This document shows positions 31,812 to 42,288 of a DNA stretch of 64,000 nucleotides, piece after piece. The notes under the pieces were generated by a model. It saw only the letters and a program-made list of their open reading frames with translations. It was not told the origin of the DNA and did not search any database. Both the position numbers and the translations under genes were made by a program. Numbering within the stretch: the first letter of the stretch is position 1; each line of letters starts with the position of its first letter. The stretch is taken from positions 13,461,821 through 13,525,820 of the forward strand of contig NC_079312.1 in NCBI RefSeq assembly GCF_029931775.1, written 5' to 3'. Source of the stretch: Euleptes europaea. Lineage: Eukaryota; Chordata; Lepidosauria; Squamata; Sphaerodactylidae.

Positions 31812-32548
31812 TAGATTGGGGTCCCCAACCTTTCTGAGCCTGCAGGCACCTTTGGCACTCAGATACTTCAAAGTGGGCTCATCCACAAAATGGCTGTCAC
31901 AAGAGGCGGAGCCATCTTCAAAATAGCTGCCACAAGAGGTGGAGCCAACCATTACATCTCAGAGAGTAAGGTTATGCATCAGGCAGAGGCTCTGTTTAAC
32001 AAGATGCCTTTTAGAACATACATGTATTAAGAAATTTTCTTAGAATCATAGAGTTGGAAGGTACCACCAGGGTCATCTAGTCCAACCCCCTGCAAAATGC
32101 AGGAAATTCACAACTACCTCCCCCCACACTCCCAGTGACCCCTACTCCATGCCCAGAAGATGGCCAAGATGCCCTCCCTCTCATGAACTGCCTAAAATAA
32201 TAGAATCAGCATTGCTGACAGATGGCCATTTAGCCTCTGCTTAAAAGCCTCCAGGGATGGAGAGCTTACCACCTCCCGAGGAAGCCTGTTCCACTGAGGA
32301 GCTACTCCATTAGAAAAATTCTTCCTAATCTTGCACATACATAGCTTACCTTCAGTCACACACTAAAGATCCTTGTTTTTAAACATCTGCACACCAACCA
32401 GATCTCCAAAGGCTAATCAGAAGCCCAGCTAGGCAAAAACCCCACCTAACCCTCCCTCCCTTTCTAAAGACACTTGGAGGGCACAATGAAAGGTGTCTGC
32501 GGGTGCCATGGTGCCCATAGGCACCAAAGTTGGGGAACCCTGGTCTAG
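31812..32548 (-). mobile_element. Second-family hAT-like MITE interrupted by a CR1 end
   Basis: TTGGGGTCCCCAACC at the left and GTTGGGGAACCCTGG at the right. The middle is occupied by a CR1 3' fragment (about 32039-32338). Confidence 0.65.
32039..32338 (-). mobile_element. CR1-type LINE, 3' end
   Basis: TAGAATCATAGAGTTGGAAG, then GTCATCTAGTCCAACCCCCT and CCTCCAGGGATGGAGAGCTT are widely shared amniote CR1 3' sequence. Nested in a hAT-like MITE. Confidence 0.78.
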
Positions 32549-32734
32549 AGGTTCTTAGGTGGTCCTTGAGTGGTGGCAGCTGGTTACCAGGCTGCTTTCC
32601 AAGGAAATCTTGGTTCTACGGGAGTATCCCAGCAAGGAAAGACGTTGTTCCCCCTCTTCCTTCCGTAACAGGCTGTATAACAAAGAGAGGCCAGCCTGTT
32701 TCTGAGTCTTCAACTCGAGCTTAATGTGCAGAAA

Positions 32735-32930
32735 TGGAAGCGTGCACCAGTGGTCAGAATGCTGCACTAGGTCTGGGGAAGACCTGGGTTCAAATCCCCA
32801 CTCAAAGAGGAATACTCACTGGGTGAGCTTTGGCTGACTATTCTCACAGCTTCATTTACCTCAAGAGGTTGTTATGAGGGTAAAACGGAGGAAGGAAGAA
32901 CCATGTACGCCACTCTACAACAAGGCTGGA
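32735..32930 (+). mobile_element. CORE-SINE/MIR-like fragment
   Basis: GGAAGACCTGGGTTCAAATC, GAGGTTGTTATGAGGGTAAA and CCATGTACGCCACTC. Confidence 0.5.
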
Positions 32931-33032
32931 AATTTCAGTCAGAACATAAAAGCTAATCTAACACACAAATGATATCCGTAACCCATTGTTCTACACCCGG
33001 CTAGAGACTCAGGGGATTAAATATAACCTCAC

Positions 33033-33779
33033 CTGCCATTTCCAAGTCTCAGCCTTGTGCTGGCTCAGCAGGAAATCATCCACCAGGGCCGCGGCTTGGG
33101 TGCAGTTCTCAGGGCCACCGGCCCTGATCCAGCTCTGCAGCTCCGGGGGCAGGATGGCCAGGAACTGCTCCAGGATCAGCAGCTCCAGGATCTGCTCCTT
33201 GGAGTGCCTCTCCGGCCTCAGCCACTGACAGCAAAGCTCCTGTAGCTGGCTGTAGATCCGGCGAGGGTCTTCCACCTCCCGGGAGCGGAACTGCCGGAAG
33301 TGCTGCCGCAGGGCTTCCATGCGGTTGGCTTCCCCGCGCAAGATGGCTGCCTTCACTTTCCCATAATCCTCTCTGTCTCTGGCCTCCAGGCTGCTAAAGG
33401 CCTGCTGGGCTTCTCCGCTGAGTGCCGGCAAGAGCCGAACCGCCCACTCTTCCCTGGGCCACTGGCACGCCTTTGCCACTTGCTCAAAGGAGGTCAGGAA
33501 GGCCTTGGCATCATCCCACAGGGTGGTCTCTGCCAGCTGCGGGCTTCCCCATGCTGCGTGAGGAGACTGGAGAGTCTTCAGGAACTCCTGCCACTGAGCT
33601 TCCCAGTGCTGCTGCATCCCCTTGGAGGGGTCCCATCGGATATCTTGCGTTGACTTCCAGCTGGATTGTTCCCCTGTGAATTCGGACTGAGCCATGCCGA
33701 CAGGGTTTCTTGCTCCTGCCGGTCCTTCACCTGGAAGAGCCCTTGATTGCTCCTTCATGTTCACCCAAGTAACAAAATC
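33033..33779 (-). CDS. Locus A: SCAN-domain coding exon (first coding exon)
   Basis: Encodes 242 residues from ATG at 33758 (MKEQ) to TGGCAG|GTGAGG, phase 0. A GTG six bases upstream extends the frame but is not a credible start. The candidate acceptor is TCTAG at 33780, leaving 21 nt of 5' UTR. Residues 84-140 ([35 protein letters not shown]) match a capsid N-terminal-like half. Residues 147-230 are the SCAN box ([46 protein letters not shown]). The SCAN region is very close to that of locus B, so the two proteins probably dimerise with themselves and each other (family knowledge). GC-rich coding DNA contrasts with the AT-richer introns. The rest of the gene continues leftward. Confidence 0.9.
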
Positions 33780-34209
33780 CTAGATCTGGAAAGGCCGTGA
33801 GATGAAGAACCTGCTGGCAGTTAAATCCCTGCACAATTTGCAGATGGAGGGTCTTAGAACCCTGATCTCATTTGAAAGATAAAGAGGCCTTCTGTCTCGA
33901 CTGATCTATCTGGTCTCAGGAGTGACGGGACAAGGTGAGCAACAGGCAAACTGATGTCATCAGAAACATCCCAAGCGCTGCTTTCCAAGGGTATTGCGGA
34001 GCTCCACCTTCAGCAAAAACAAGATGCACAGAAGAAGGTGAAAAAGCAAACAAACCCAGAGTTGGGGAGGGGGGTTTGAAGGGAAGGAAGAAGAGGCAAC
34101 AGGAATCAGCTCCTCTGAAAATCTTTTGAGGTTGCCTGCTTATTTACCACTCTCTCCCTGTTTCAAAACAGCAAACAACAACAATAAAGCATTATTTATG
34201 TATTTAAAC

Positions 34210-34490
34210 ATAGTGTCCACGGGCACTGTGGTGCCCGCCAACGCCTTTCCTGGAGCCCACCCAAAGTTTTTAGGAAGTGGGCAGGTGGGGCTTTTGCCCA
34301 GCTGGGCTTCTGACTGACTATGCAGATTGTTCAAAATGTGGTGGTCTCCACTGCACAAGCATCTTCACTGTGTGACTGAAGGTAAGCTGTGGCAGCCATT
34401 TTGTGGCTGGCTGCCTCCTTTGGCAGCCATTTTGTGGCTGTAGCACCACGCTGTGTCACAAGGCTCAAAAAGGCTGGAGATCCCTGATTT
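34210..34490 (+). mobile_element. Second-family hAT-like MITE, left-truncated
   Basis: Family text from GTGTCCACGGGCACTGTGG to the GGCAGCCATTTTGTGGCTG repeats and the degraded right end AGATCCCTGA. Confidence 0.55.
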
Positions 34491-34821
34491 AAAACGTCTA
34501 TTAGCTGCCCTTCTACCTTGTAGGAACTCAAGTCGGCTCTTACAACGTAAATAATAACAAAATACTTAAAGACCACTATTTAAAATCATTAATTTAAAAC
34601 TGCTAGTAGGCAGAAGAACTAATCAAATGCCATCATAAATAAAACTGTCTTCAGCTGCCTCCCAAAAGGGGAAAGCGATAGGGCCAGCTAATTCCTGGGA
34701 GGAACATATGGGAAAAGCCAGTCCCAAGGGCAAAACCAACACCTTTCATTGGGCTCGGAAGTGGATCTGAAGCAAGTGTAATTTGTTACAGGATTGGGGT
34801 CACATGATCCTGGTAACTTAG

Positions 34822-35022
34822 GGTTGCCAGCTTCAGGAAATACCTGGATATTTCTGGGAGTGGAGCCTAAGGAGGGAGGGGCTCGGAGAGGGGAGGGACT
34901 TCAATGCCATAGAGTCCAATGGCCAAAGAGGCCATTTTCCCTGGAGGAACTGATTTCTGTCGCCTGGAGATCAGTGGTGATAGCGGGAGATCTCCAGCCA
35001 CCACCTGGAGGTTGGCAACCCT
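34822..35022 (-). mobile_element. hAT-like MITE
   Basis: A full copy. Flanks TGGTAACT and CAGTAACT match at 6 of 8, again supporting an 8-bp duplication. Confidence 0.75.
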
Positions 35023-35311
35023 ACAGTAACTGGACCAATCCAGCAGTCTAACAACAGCATTCTGCACTAACTGAGAGCACTTTTAGTTTTAAGGGATTTT
35101 TTCCCTTTTATTGCATGATAATAGATTTGTGATTGCGTGATAACTATTGTTTTATCTTTTATCCTGTAACTAATTTTTAATCAGTCTTCTTAGAATTTAG
35201 TAAATATTTTAGGATACTTTGTAATGGCCTACTGCTATTCAAATAAACTAACTTGTACTTGTAACCGCAGCCTCTGGACTCTCTTCAAGAGTAGCCCCCA
35301 AGCTTTACTGA

Positions 35312-35600
35312 TGTGGTGTAGTGGTTAAGAGCGGTGGTTTGGAGAGCGGTGGACTCTGATCTGGAGAACCGGTTTGATTCCCTACTCCTCCACATGAGCA
35401 GCGGAGGCTAATCTGATGAACTGGGTTGGTTTCCCCACTCCTACACATGAAGCCAGCTGGGTGGGCTAGTCACAGCTCTCTCAGCCGCACCTACCTCACA
35501 GGGTGTCTGTTGTGGGGAGGGGAAGGGGATTGTAAGCTGGTTTGATTCTTCCTTAAGTGGTAGAGAAAGCTGGCATATAAAAACCAACTCTTCTTCTACA
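35312..35600 (+). mobile_element. tRNA-derived SINE, type 2
   Basis: GTGGTGTAGTGGTTAAGAGC to AAACCAACTCTTCTTCTA. Confidence 0.78.
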
Positions 35601-36010
35601 TGGGTCTGCCCTTGGACTACAATTGGTACAAAATGTCACAGCTTAAGCTATTATCAAGAATCAGGCAGAGCACAAGTATTTCTCCCATTCTGCAGTCACT
35701 CCATTGGTTACTGCTCAGTTACCAGGTCTAATTCAAGGTACTGGTTATCACCTACAAAGCCCTTTGTGGCCTTGGATCCCCAAACTGGCAGGGCTACCTC
35801 TCCTGCTCTGCTCCACCATGATGTCTTCGCTTTATCTGTGCAAAGCCTTTCGAAGGTGCCACCCCCCACAAACCGGGAAGACTGCCAAGTGTCCCCATTC
35901 ACCCGAACTATCTGTGAAGCTCCCCATTTATGGAACAGCCTGGCTGGGGAGTTAGAAACAGGGCCGCAATATCATGGAGTGGTTGGTTCAGGAGGGTTCT
36001 TTTATAAGGG
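35600..36010 (+). mobile_element. L2-like LINE, C-terminal ORF2 fragment
   Basis: Frame text SRIRQSTSISPILQSLHWLL and, after a stop, FKVLVITYKALCGLG resembles the C-terminus of L2/CR1-clade ORF2 (PVxxRIxFKIxxLTYKALxGxAP). It contains stops. Confidence 0.6.
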
Positions 36011-36144
36011 AATAAGACTGTAATAATCTACTACACGATTCGTGGTCTGCATTATCTTCATTTTACGGCCTTGCCGTCTCCTTTTCCAATTCATTTTGTG
36101 GTACATCATGTCTTTTGGCTAAACCAGTGAACGTTTAGAGATAG

Positions 36145-36358
36145 GTTCTTGTAGGTTATCCGGGCTGTGTAACCGTGGTCTTGGTATTTTCTTTCCTGAC
36201 GTTTCGCCAGCAGCTGTGGCAGGCATCTTCAGAGGAGTAACAGAGACACTGGTCCTTCAGTGTTACTCCTCTGAAGATGCCTGCCACAGCTGCTGGCGAA
36301 ACGTCAGGAAAGAAAATACCAAGACCACGGTTACACAGCCCGGATAACCTACAAGAAC
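36145..36358. repeat. Perfect 97-bp-arm palindrome of a Penelope-like end with hammerhead-like motif
   Basis: The arms at 36145-36241 and 36262-36358 are exact reverse complements around a 20-base loop. Each arm includes CTGAAGATGCC, then TGGCGAAACGTCAG, an arrangement like a hammerhead core (CUGANGA, stem II, GAAAC-GUC). A single-arm relative lies at about 6108-6232. Such motifs are known at the ends of Penelope-like retroelements. That assignment here is inference. Confidence 0.7.
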
Positions 36359-36424
36359 TAATGAACTAGTGAAAGCCTTCGACAATGTTTAGTGATAGGG
36401 TTTGCATCTCCAGAGTGTTGGTTG

Positions 36425-36775
36425 GGAGATAAGAACATAACAAACATTAAGAAAGGCCATGCTGGATGAGACCAAGACCCATCAAGTCCAGCAGTCTGTT
36501 AACACAGTGGCCAGCCTAAGGTAGCCCATAAACAAGACGACTGCGACAGTATCCAGCCGGTGCTCCACAGCACCTAATATAATAAACTTGTCTCAAGAAC
36601 ATAAGAAAAGCCCTGCTGGATCAGACCAAAGGCCCATCAAGTCCAGCAGTCTGTTCACGCAGTGGCCAACCAGGAGCCTCTAGGGAGCCCCCAAACAAGA
36701 CGACTGCAGCAGCAGCATCCTGCCTGTGCTCCACAGCACCTAAGATAATAAACTTGTCTCACGAGACTTTGGAAG
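36425..36775 (-). mobile_element. Two tandem CR1-type 3' ends
   Basis: Two related segments, each running from AAGAACATAAG-like text through CATCAAGTCCAGCAGTCTGT and GCTCCACAGCACCTAA to AATAAACTTGTCTCA, lie end to end (about 36425-36595 and 36596-36775). This suggests a local duplication or a hotspot insertion. Confidence 0.65.
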
Positions 36776-36984
36776 TCTCAGAGCCTATCTTTTGTGATAA
36801 AGCAAGCTAAGCTTCAGGGACAGACTATACCTATCTTAAAGCCCCAATATCTAAGGAAAACTACTGGAAGATTTGTGCTTTCTGAGAGGAGCTCACATTC
36901 ACACTGTGAGAATCCTGAGACTGAGGGAAGCCCAATATTCACCTCAAGGATACAAACGTGACTGCTAACTGTTCTTTATAGTCC

Positions 36985-37330
36985 TAAATTGTCAACAGTA
37001 ACCCAAAAAACCCCAAACCAATGGGTTATAGATCAAATCAAGCCTGAACTGACCCTAGAAGCTAAAATGACTAAACTGCGGCTATCGTATTTTGGCCACG
37101 TCATGAGACGACAAGAGTCACTGGAAAAGACAGTCATGCTAGGAAAAGTGGAGGGCAGCAGGAAAAGAGGAAGACCCGACAAGAGATGGATTGACTCAGT
37201 AAAGGAAGCCACAGCCTTCAATTTGCAATGTCTGAGCAAGGCTGTCAAAGATAGGACATTTTGGAGGACTTTCATTCATAGGGTCGCCATGAGTCGGAAG
37301 CGACTTCACGGCACTTAACACACACACACA
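36985..37330 (+). mobile_element. Bov-B/RTE-type LINE, 3' end
   Basis: An open frame contains IKPELTLEAKMTKLRLSYFG, then HVMRRQESLEKTVMLGK and RKRGRPDKRWIDSVKEA, the C-terminus typical of RTE/Bov-B ORF2. It is followed by the short tail GGGTCGCCATGAGTCGGAAG and a CA repeat. It is truncated at the 5' side, as is usual for LINE insertions. Confidence 0.82.
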
Positions 37331-38390
37331 CAACCTTATAAATGAACAGGCCCAGAAAGACTTGTGCTATACCTGTATATAGATTCTTTTCTCATTTCTG
37401 ACCACCTTATTCCCCTATCCCTGTGAGTAAATAAAAGTTTCTGGTGGGTTTTCCTCATGGGTGCTGAATTTTTTTTTTTATTCAGAAGCCTCTTGAGCTA
37501 AATCTGTCACCAAGCCTCACATCTGATCTCTCCCATCTGAGTGGTAACCATGACACTCGTTGACAGGAGGCAATTCAGACTTTTTATTAAGGTGTTGATC
37601 TTATCAGCCCTTTAACAGTCTTTTAATGGCCTGCGTTTTAATCTTGAGGTTTTTTATCTCAAGCGGGCCTCTGAAGAGGTGGCATCGAAATATTCCAAAT
37701 AAATAAAATGCAGAAAGACAGCAATGCTTTCAAACTAACAAACCACAGCTAAATTAGTACATGGCTCCGGAGAGCCATGTATTTTGTTTAAGGAACGATA
37801 TAGTACCATCCCCATAAAACATCAATTAGAAAAGAGAATGAGACCACCTTAAAAAGCACTAAAAGATAGCAACTTTCCAGCAGGGGATGGATTAGTCAGT
37901 ACTGTCTAACTCACCCCCAAAAAGTAGATACAAAAAGTAGAAATTTATACCATTACAAATCCAGACTTGGTCATGTAGGCAAACGGGCAGATTTCTGCAA
38001 TATTTTTTTTTTAATTGAAAAGGTTCTTGCTTGGCCTTGAAAGTAACAAGCCATTTAGAATTATTATACTCATCCTAGGGATGGGGAGACAGAGAGTGTC
38101 TTACATCAATCCTGCATTAAGCTCTTCATTTTCCAGATGACGGTCCTTGCTACAGATCCTAAAGTAATTCCTAACAGTGCAGGTGTGCAATACTTTTTTA
38201 AAAACTTAGGACCAACCAAAATATTGCAAAAAGGGTCCGAGCTTTTGAGCACCACAAACCTCTTCCTCTGGCTGGATATTCAATGAAAAAAACCAAAGGG
38301 GGAGGGGAGAATTCATGGTGGAATTATCCCATTAGTTTCCCCCCCTCCAAAGATACCAGAATTCAAGGGCATCCAATGAAGTTGATGTGC
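37330..38390. other. Intron of locus A, no gene
   Basis: A Penelope-like-type motif (CTCTGAAGAGGTGGCATCGA near 37670) and AT-rich DNA. Nothing else is supportable. Confidence 0.4.
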
Positions 38391-38394
38391 AATA

Positions 38395-38945
38395 GATTAA
38401 GGGGAGTCAAAAGGAAATACTTCTTTACACAAAGAGGATGTAGTGATGGCCTCGGGTACAGATGGCTTTAAAAGGGGATTAGGCAGATTCATGGAGGAGA
38501 GGTCTATCAGTGGCTACCAGCCCTGATGACGAAAGGGAACCTCCATGTTCAGAGGTAGTCAATCTCTGAATCCCAGTGCCAGGGATCCACATCAGGAGAA
38601 GACATTTATGCCCTGTTGTTGGACCTCCAGAGGGTTGGCCACTGTGTGAAACAGGCAGGATGCGCGCATGAACACATGAAGCTGACTTCTACTGAATCAG
38701 ACCATTGGTCCATCAAAGTCAGTATTGTCTACTCAGACCAGCAGGGTCTCAGGCAGGGGTCTTTCACATTACCTACTTGCCTAGTCCCTTTAACTGGAGA
38801 TGCCTGGGATTGAACCTGGGACCTTCTGCATGCCAAGCAAATGCTCTACCACTGAGCCAGGGCCCCTCACCTCTGGGCTAGAGGGACCCCTGATCTGATC
38901 CATAATAGCTCTTCTTATGATCTTATGTACAGGTTTAAGATGAAA
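38395..38945 (+). mobile_element. CR1-type LINE 3' end interrupted by a tRNA-SINE
   Basis: TTCTTTACACAAAGAGGATG to GGGTTGGCCACTGTGTGAAA, then a minus-strand SINE (about 38671-38870), then GATCTGATCCATAATAGCTC and TTCTTATGATCTTATG. Confidence 0.65.
38671..38870 (-). mobile_element. tRNA-derived SINE, type 1
   Basis: ACATGAAGCTGACTTCTACT to TACCACTGAGCCAGGGCCCC. Boxes A and B are readable on the minus strand. Confidence 0.78.
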
Positions 38946-39452
38946 TGCAGAATTGTGGTCCAGACTTCAACTTACTTGATGTTATACACAACTAAATTTC
39001 AAGCAGGGACAGGGAAGACTGGCTCCATCCCCAGCTGAAGCCAGGCTCAGGGCGGCTAACAACATCAAATACATAACAATAAAATAAAAACAGAAACTTT
39101 TAAGGCAACATTATCCACTCCACAGTTAGCAGAGCCATATTTATAATCAGAATCAAAAGAGCCAGATTCACTTCCATCCCTGGTATGAGACCTTCACCTC
39201 AGGGAGGCTCATAGCTTCCATTACTCCAGCAACGGCTGTTTCAAGGTGGCAACACCCTGCCAACCACAATCCCCACCAGGCAAGGACCTTGCCCACTTTT
39301 CTGAAACATGGGGCAGGTGCCACATTGAGGAACGGTGCTTGGAAGAGCCAGAGGGTGACACAGCGAAGAGCTACCCAAGGCACCAAGCAACTATCACTGT
39401 TTTAAGGTAATACAAAAACTCCGGTCTGGTTCACTCACACAGATGAATGATG

Positions 39453-39665
39453 TGAATACATAAAGCTGCCTTATCCTGAATCAGACCCTTGGTCCATCAA
39501 GTCAGTATTGTCCACTCAGACTGGCAGAGGCTCTCCAGGGTCTCAGGCAGAGGTCTTTCACATCACCTACTTGCCTGGTTCCTTTAATTGGAGATGCCGG
39601 GGATTGAACATGGGACCTTCTGCATGCCAAGCAGATGCTCTGCAAAGTGAGCCACAGCCTCTCCC
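39453..39665 (-). mobile_element. tRNA-derived SINE, type 1
   Basis: AAAGCTGCCTTATCCTGAAT to GTGAGCCACAGCCTCTCCC. Confidence 0.78.
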
Positions 39666-40044
39666 TTCAACATGTGGCAAAAAGCCCCGAGGAAGCAGGA
39701 TTTCAGTTTGACAATCTCCCATCTCTTTGCATGACAAAAATTTCCTGAAAGTCAAAATTAGCTCAGCAAAGGGGAAAGGTCTTTCTTGCTTGCTGCTTTG
39801 GCATTTTTATTGTCAGGAGAGCAGTCAAATCTCCCCCCCCCCCACCAGTCTGAACCAGGGCAGCTCATTCTACCACACTATCATTCTTATCAACTCATTT
39901 TCCTGCATGAATCAATCAGGACTGGTTCACACAAGCAGGGGAACAAGCCAGCCATGAGGCAGCAGAGACTTTGGATGACAACGGACCATACCACATCAGT
40001 ACAATGGAGGGTGAGGAAAACCACATTCTCCCCTCTATTAAAGG

Positions 40045-40250
40045 GGGTGCCCTGACCTGGATGTTCCAGGTGAGCCCAACCTTGTCAGATCTCAGAAGTT
40101 CAGCAGGGTCAGCCCTGGTTAGTGTTTGGACAGGAGACCAACACGGAAGTCCACAGTTGCTATCCAGAGGCAGGCAATGGCAAGCCCCCTCTGCCTTGAA
40201 AACCCTCACAGGGTCGCCATAAGTCAACTGCAACTTGACAGCCCTTTCCA
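40045..40250 (+). mobile_element. 5S rRNA-derived SINE
   Basis: A diverged 5S head (CAGATCTCAGAAGTTCAGC) and tail GGGTCGCCATAAGTCAACTG. Confidence 0.75.
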
Positions 40251-40620
40251 ACCACCTTTAAAGAGGGAAAAAACTTCTCTGCAAATAGGAAGTGAACTGA
40301 GGGTGATAACGGGGGAGGCACATATCCTTAGTCTTCTGAAACAAAATGTAATGGTTTGGCATGTAATGGTGTAAAAGCCAGTAAAGTTTAGCCTTGCTGG
40401 CATTGTGCTAGGAGGATAGTTTTGAGAGAAAGGGTGACAGAAACGAGGTTTAGATTTTTATTCTAAACAGCCCAGGGTGGCAAACATGAATCGTTTAGGG
40501 TGCCAACTAGCAGGAGGGGAAGACAGAGGTGGCCTTTCGTCCGGTCGCTTTAAATAGATGCTTGATCAGCACAAACTGGCAGATGAAGGAAGGTATTTTC
40601 GATCACCTAACAACTGCACA

Positions 40621-40835
40621 TTAAATACACACAAAGCTGCCTTATACTGAATCAGACCATCGGTCCATCAAGTTCAGTACTGTCTAATCAGACCGGCAGC
40701 ATCTCTCCAGAGTCTCAGGTTGACATCTTCAAATCACCTACTGCTTGATCTCTTTAACTGGAGATGCCGGGGACTGAACCTGGGTCCTTCTGCAAGCCGA
40801 GCAGATGCTCTACCACTGAGCCACCGTCCCTCCCC
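40621..40835 (-). mobile_element. tRNA-derived SINE, type 1
   Basis: AAAGCTGCCTTATACTGAAT to CACTGAGCCACCGTCCCTCC, slightly diverged. Confidence 0.78.
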
Positions 40836-40877
40836 AAACTAGCCAAGGGGCCAAGAAAAAAGCTGGTGAGCCCCTTT

Positions 40878-41062
40878 TTGTTGGCAAGTCACCGCCAACT
40901 TATGGCGACCCCGTAGGGTGTTCAAGGCAAGTGACATGGTGGTTAGCCATTGCCTGCTTCCACGTAGGGACCCTGGACTTCCTCAGCAGCCTCCCATCCA
41001 AGCACTAATCAGGGCTGACTCTGCTTAGCTTTTGAGATCAGACCAACCTGGGCTATTCAGGT
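40878..41062 (-). mobile_element. 5S rRNA-derived SINE
   Basis: Inverted copy. Tail (CCAACTTATGGCGACCCCGT) at the left and 5S head (GACTCTGCTTAGCTTTTGAG) at the right. Confidence 0.75.
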
Positions 41063-41601
41063 TTTCCCCCACCACGAGCCCAATTTCATCCCCGTAGCAA
41101 CCCTTTGAGGGCCAAGGACAAAAAAGTCCTTTCCTGAGCATCCCGTCTCACTGAGGTTGCCAACTGACCCCGGTGTCCTGCTCCTGGGCTTTTAAACAAC
41201 AGCTCGCTCAGCCAAAGCCAGCAGCAAAGATTTCTTTCTCCTCTTTTCTTCTCGGCACCAGAGATTTAACTCATCTCCTCACCCGACAAAGTCTGCAGAT
41301 TCAGCTGCTATTAAGAGCACAGGTACTCGAGTTCAAAGCCAGCAGGTAGAACTGCTAACCTTACGGCACCTTCAAAATATTATTATTAGGGTTGCCAACA
41401 GCCTGTAGTGAGGGGGGAGGGAATACCTTGGCTCCTTGATGCATGGAAGCCTTTCCAGGCAGACGAAAACAATCTCTCCAAGCCTCCACCAAATTGGACA
41501 CCTCCCTTATTATCCATAGATAATCAATACCCACCAGATCCTTCATCTTCAGAAGGGGCTCCACGTGTTAATTTTTTAACGCACCCTCATCAGAGATCAT
41601 A

Positions 41602-41602
41602 A

Positions 41603-41641
<39 letters not shown>
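41602..41641. repeat. (AAT)n microsatellite
   Basis: An uninterrupted run of AAT/ATA triplets of about 35-40 bases. Confidence 0.9.
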
Positions 41642-41870
41642 GAGGCAACTATCCTTGCTTTGACTCAGGCCTAATTCCCTGCTGGCTCACTTTATTCGCT
41701 TCCCCCCCCCCCCATGCAAGCTGAGCCCTGGGGGAAAAAGAGAGATGGTGCATGTGTATTTTGGGGGGGGGGGGAAGGATTATAGCTATATCCAAAGCGA
41801 GGAAAGGGTGGGTGGGAAACCAAATCAAACCAGGGAAGAAAAACTGGGAGATGAGAAAAGCTCAACTTAC

Positions 41871-42285
41871 TTCCGCAGGCCTGGCTCTGCCCCGGCCCAG
41901 CCCCTGCAGAGTTGGGGGCCCCACCCTGGCTTGCAAAGTCCAAGGGAGGCAAGAGGGGGGGGGCGGCGGACCCCGGGAGCGGCTCCCTTTGCACCGGAGA
42001 TGCCCGGCCCAGCTCCGCCTCCTCGACCCCTTCTGTTTTCCTCCTTCCTCGGTGGCTTCAATGGCGGGTCTGCAGCAACGCCAGCCGAAGGGCTCTCGGC
42101 TGCTCCCTACTGAGCCCTTCGCTCATTGCTCATCCCCCAAAGTAGGGGGGGGGGACGTTGCACGCCACCACCGCGCGTGGCAGGAGCAGAGATACCCCCG
42201 GGTAAAGCCGGAGAAGGTTAAAGGCTGCAAAAACGGCAGGCGCGTTCCAAAAAGCAAGCAAGCAAACGCCTCCCCAAAGTCGTGA
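41871..42285 (-). promoter_or_regulatory. Locus A: GC-rich promoter region with candidate 5' noncoding exon
   Basis: This stretch is markedly richer in G+C and CpG than its surroundings (CCGG, GGCGGC, CGGAG and GCGCG words around 41880-42240). On the minus strand a strong donor, GCGGAA|GTAAGT, sits at 41871/41870. A noncoding first exon ending here could splice to the acceptor CTAG at 33780 just ahead of the locus A SCAN start. No TATA box was recognised. An open frame on the plus strand across the region looks like a by-product of the base composition. The transcription start and exon length are unknown. The promoter call is inference from composition, donor and position. Confidence 0.5.
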
Positions 42286-42288
42286 ACA

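Noticed and set aside
33300-33653. 117-residue plus-strand frame
   Set aside because: Antisense shadow of the locus A SCAN exon.
41752-42285. 177-residue open frame on the plus strand
   Set aside because: It runs through the GC-rich promoter region, is compositionally biased (G, P, R, A), has no recognised domain and competes with another long frame over the same bases.
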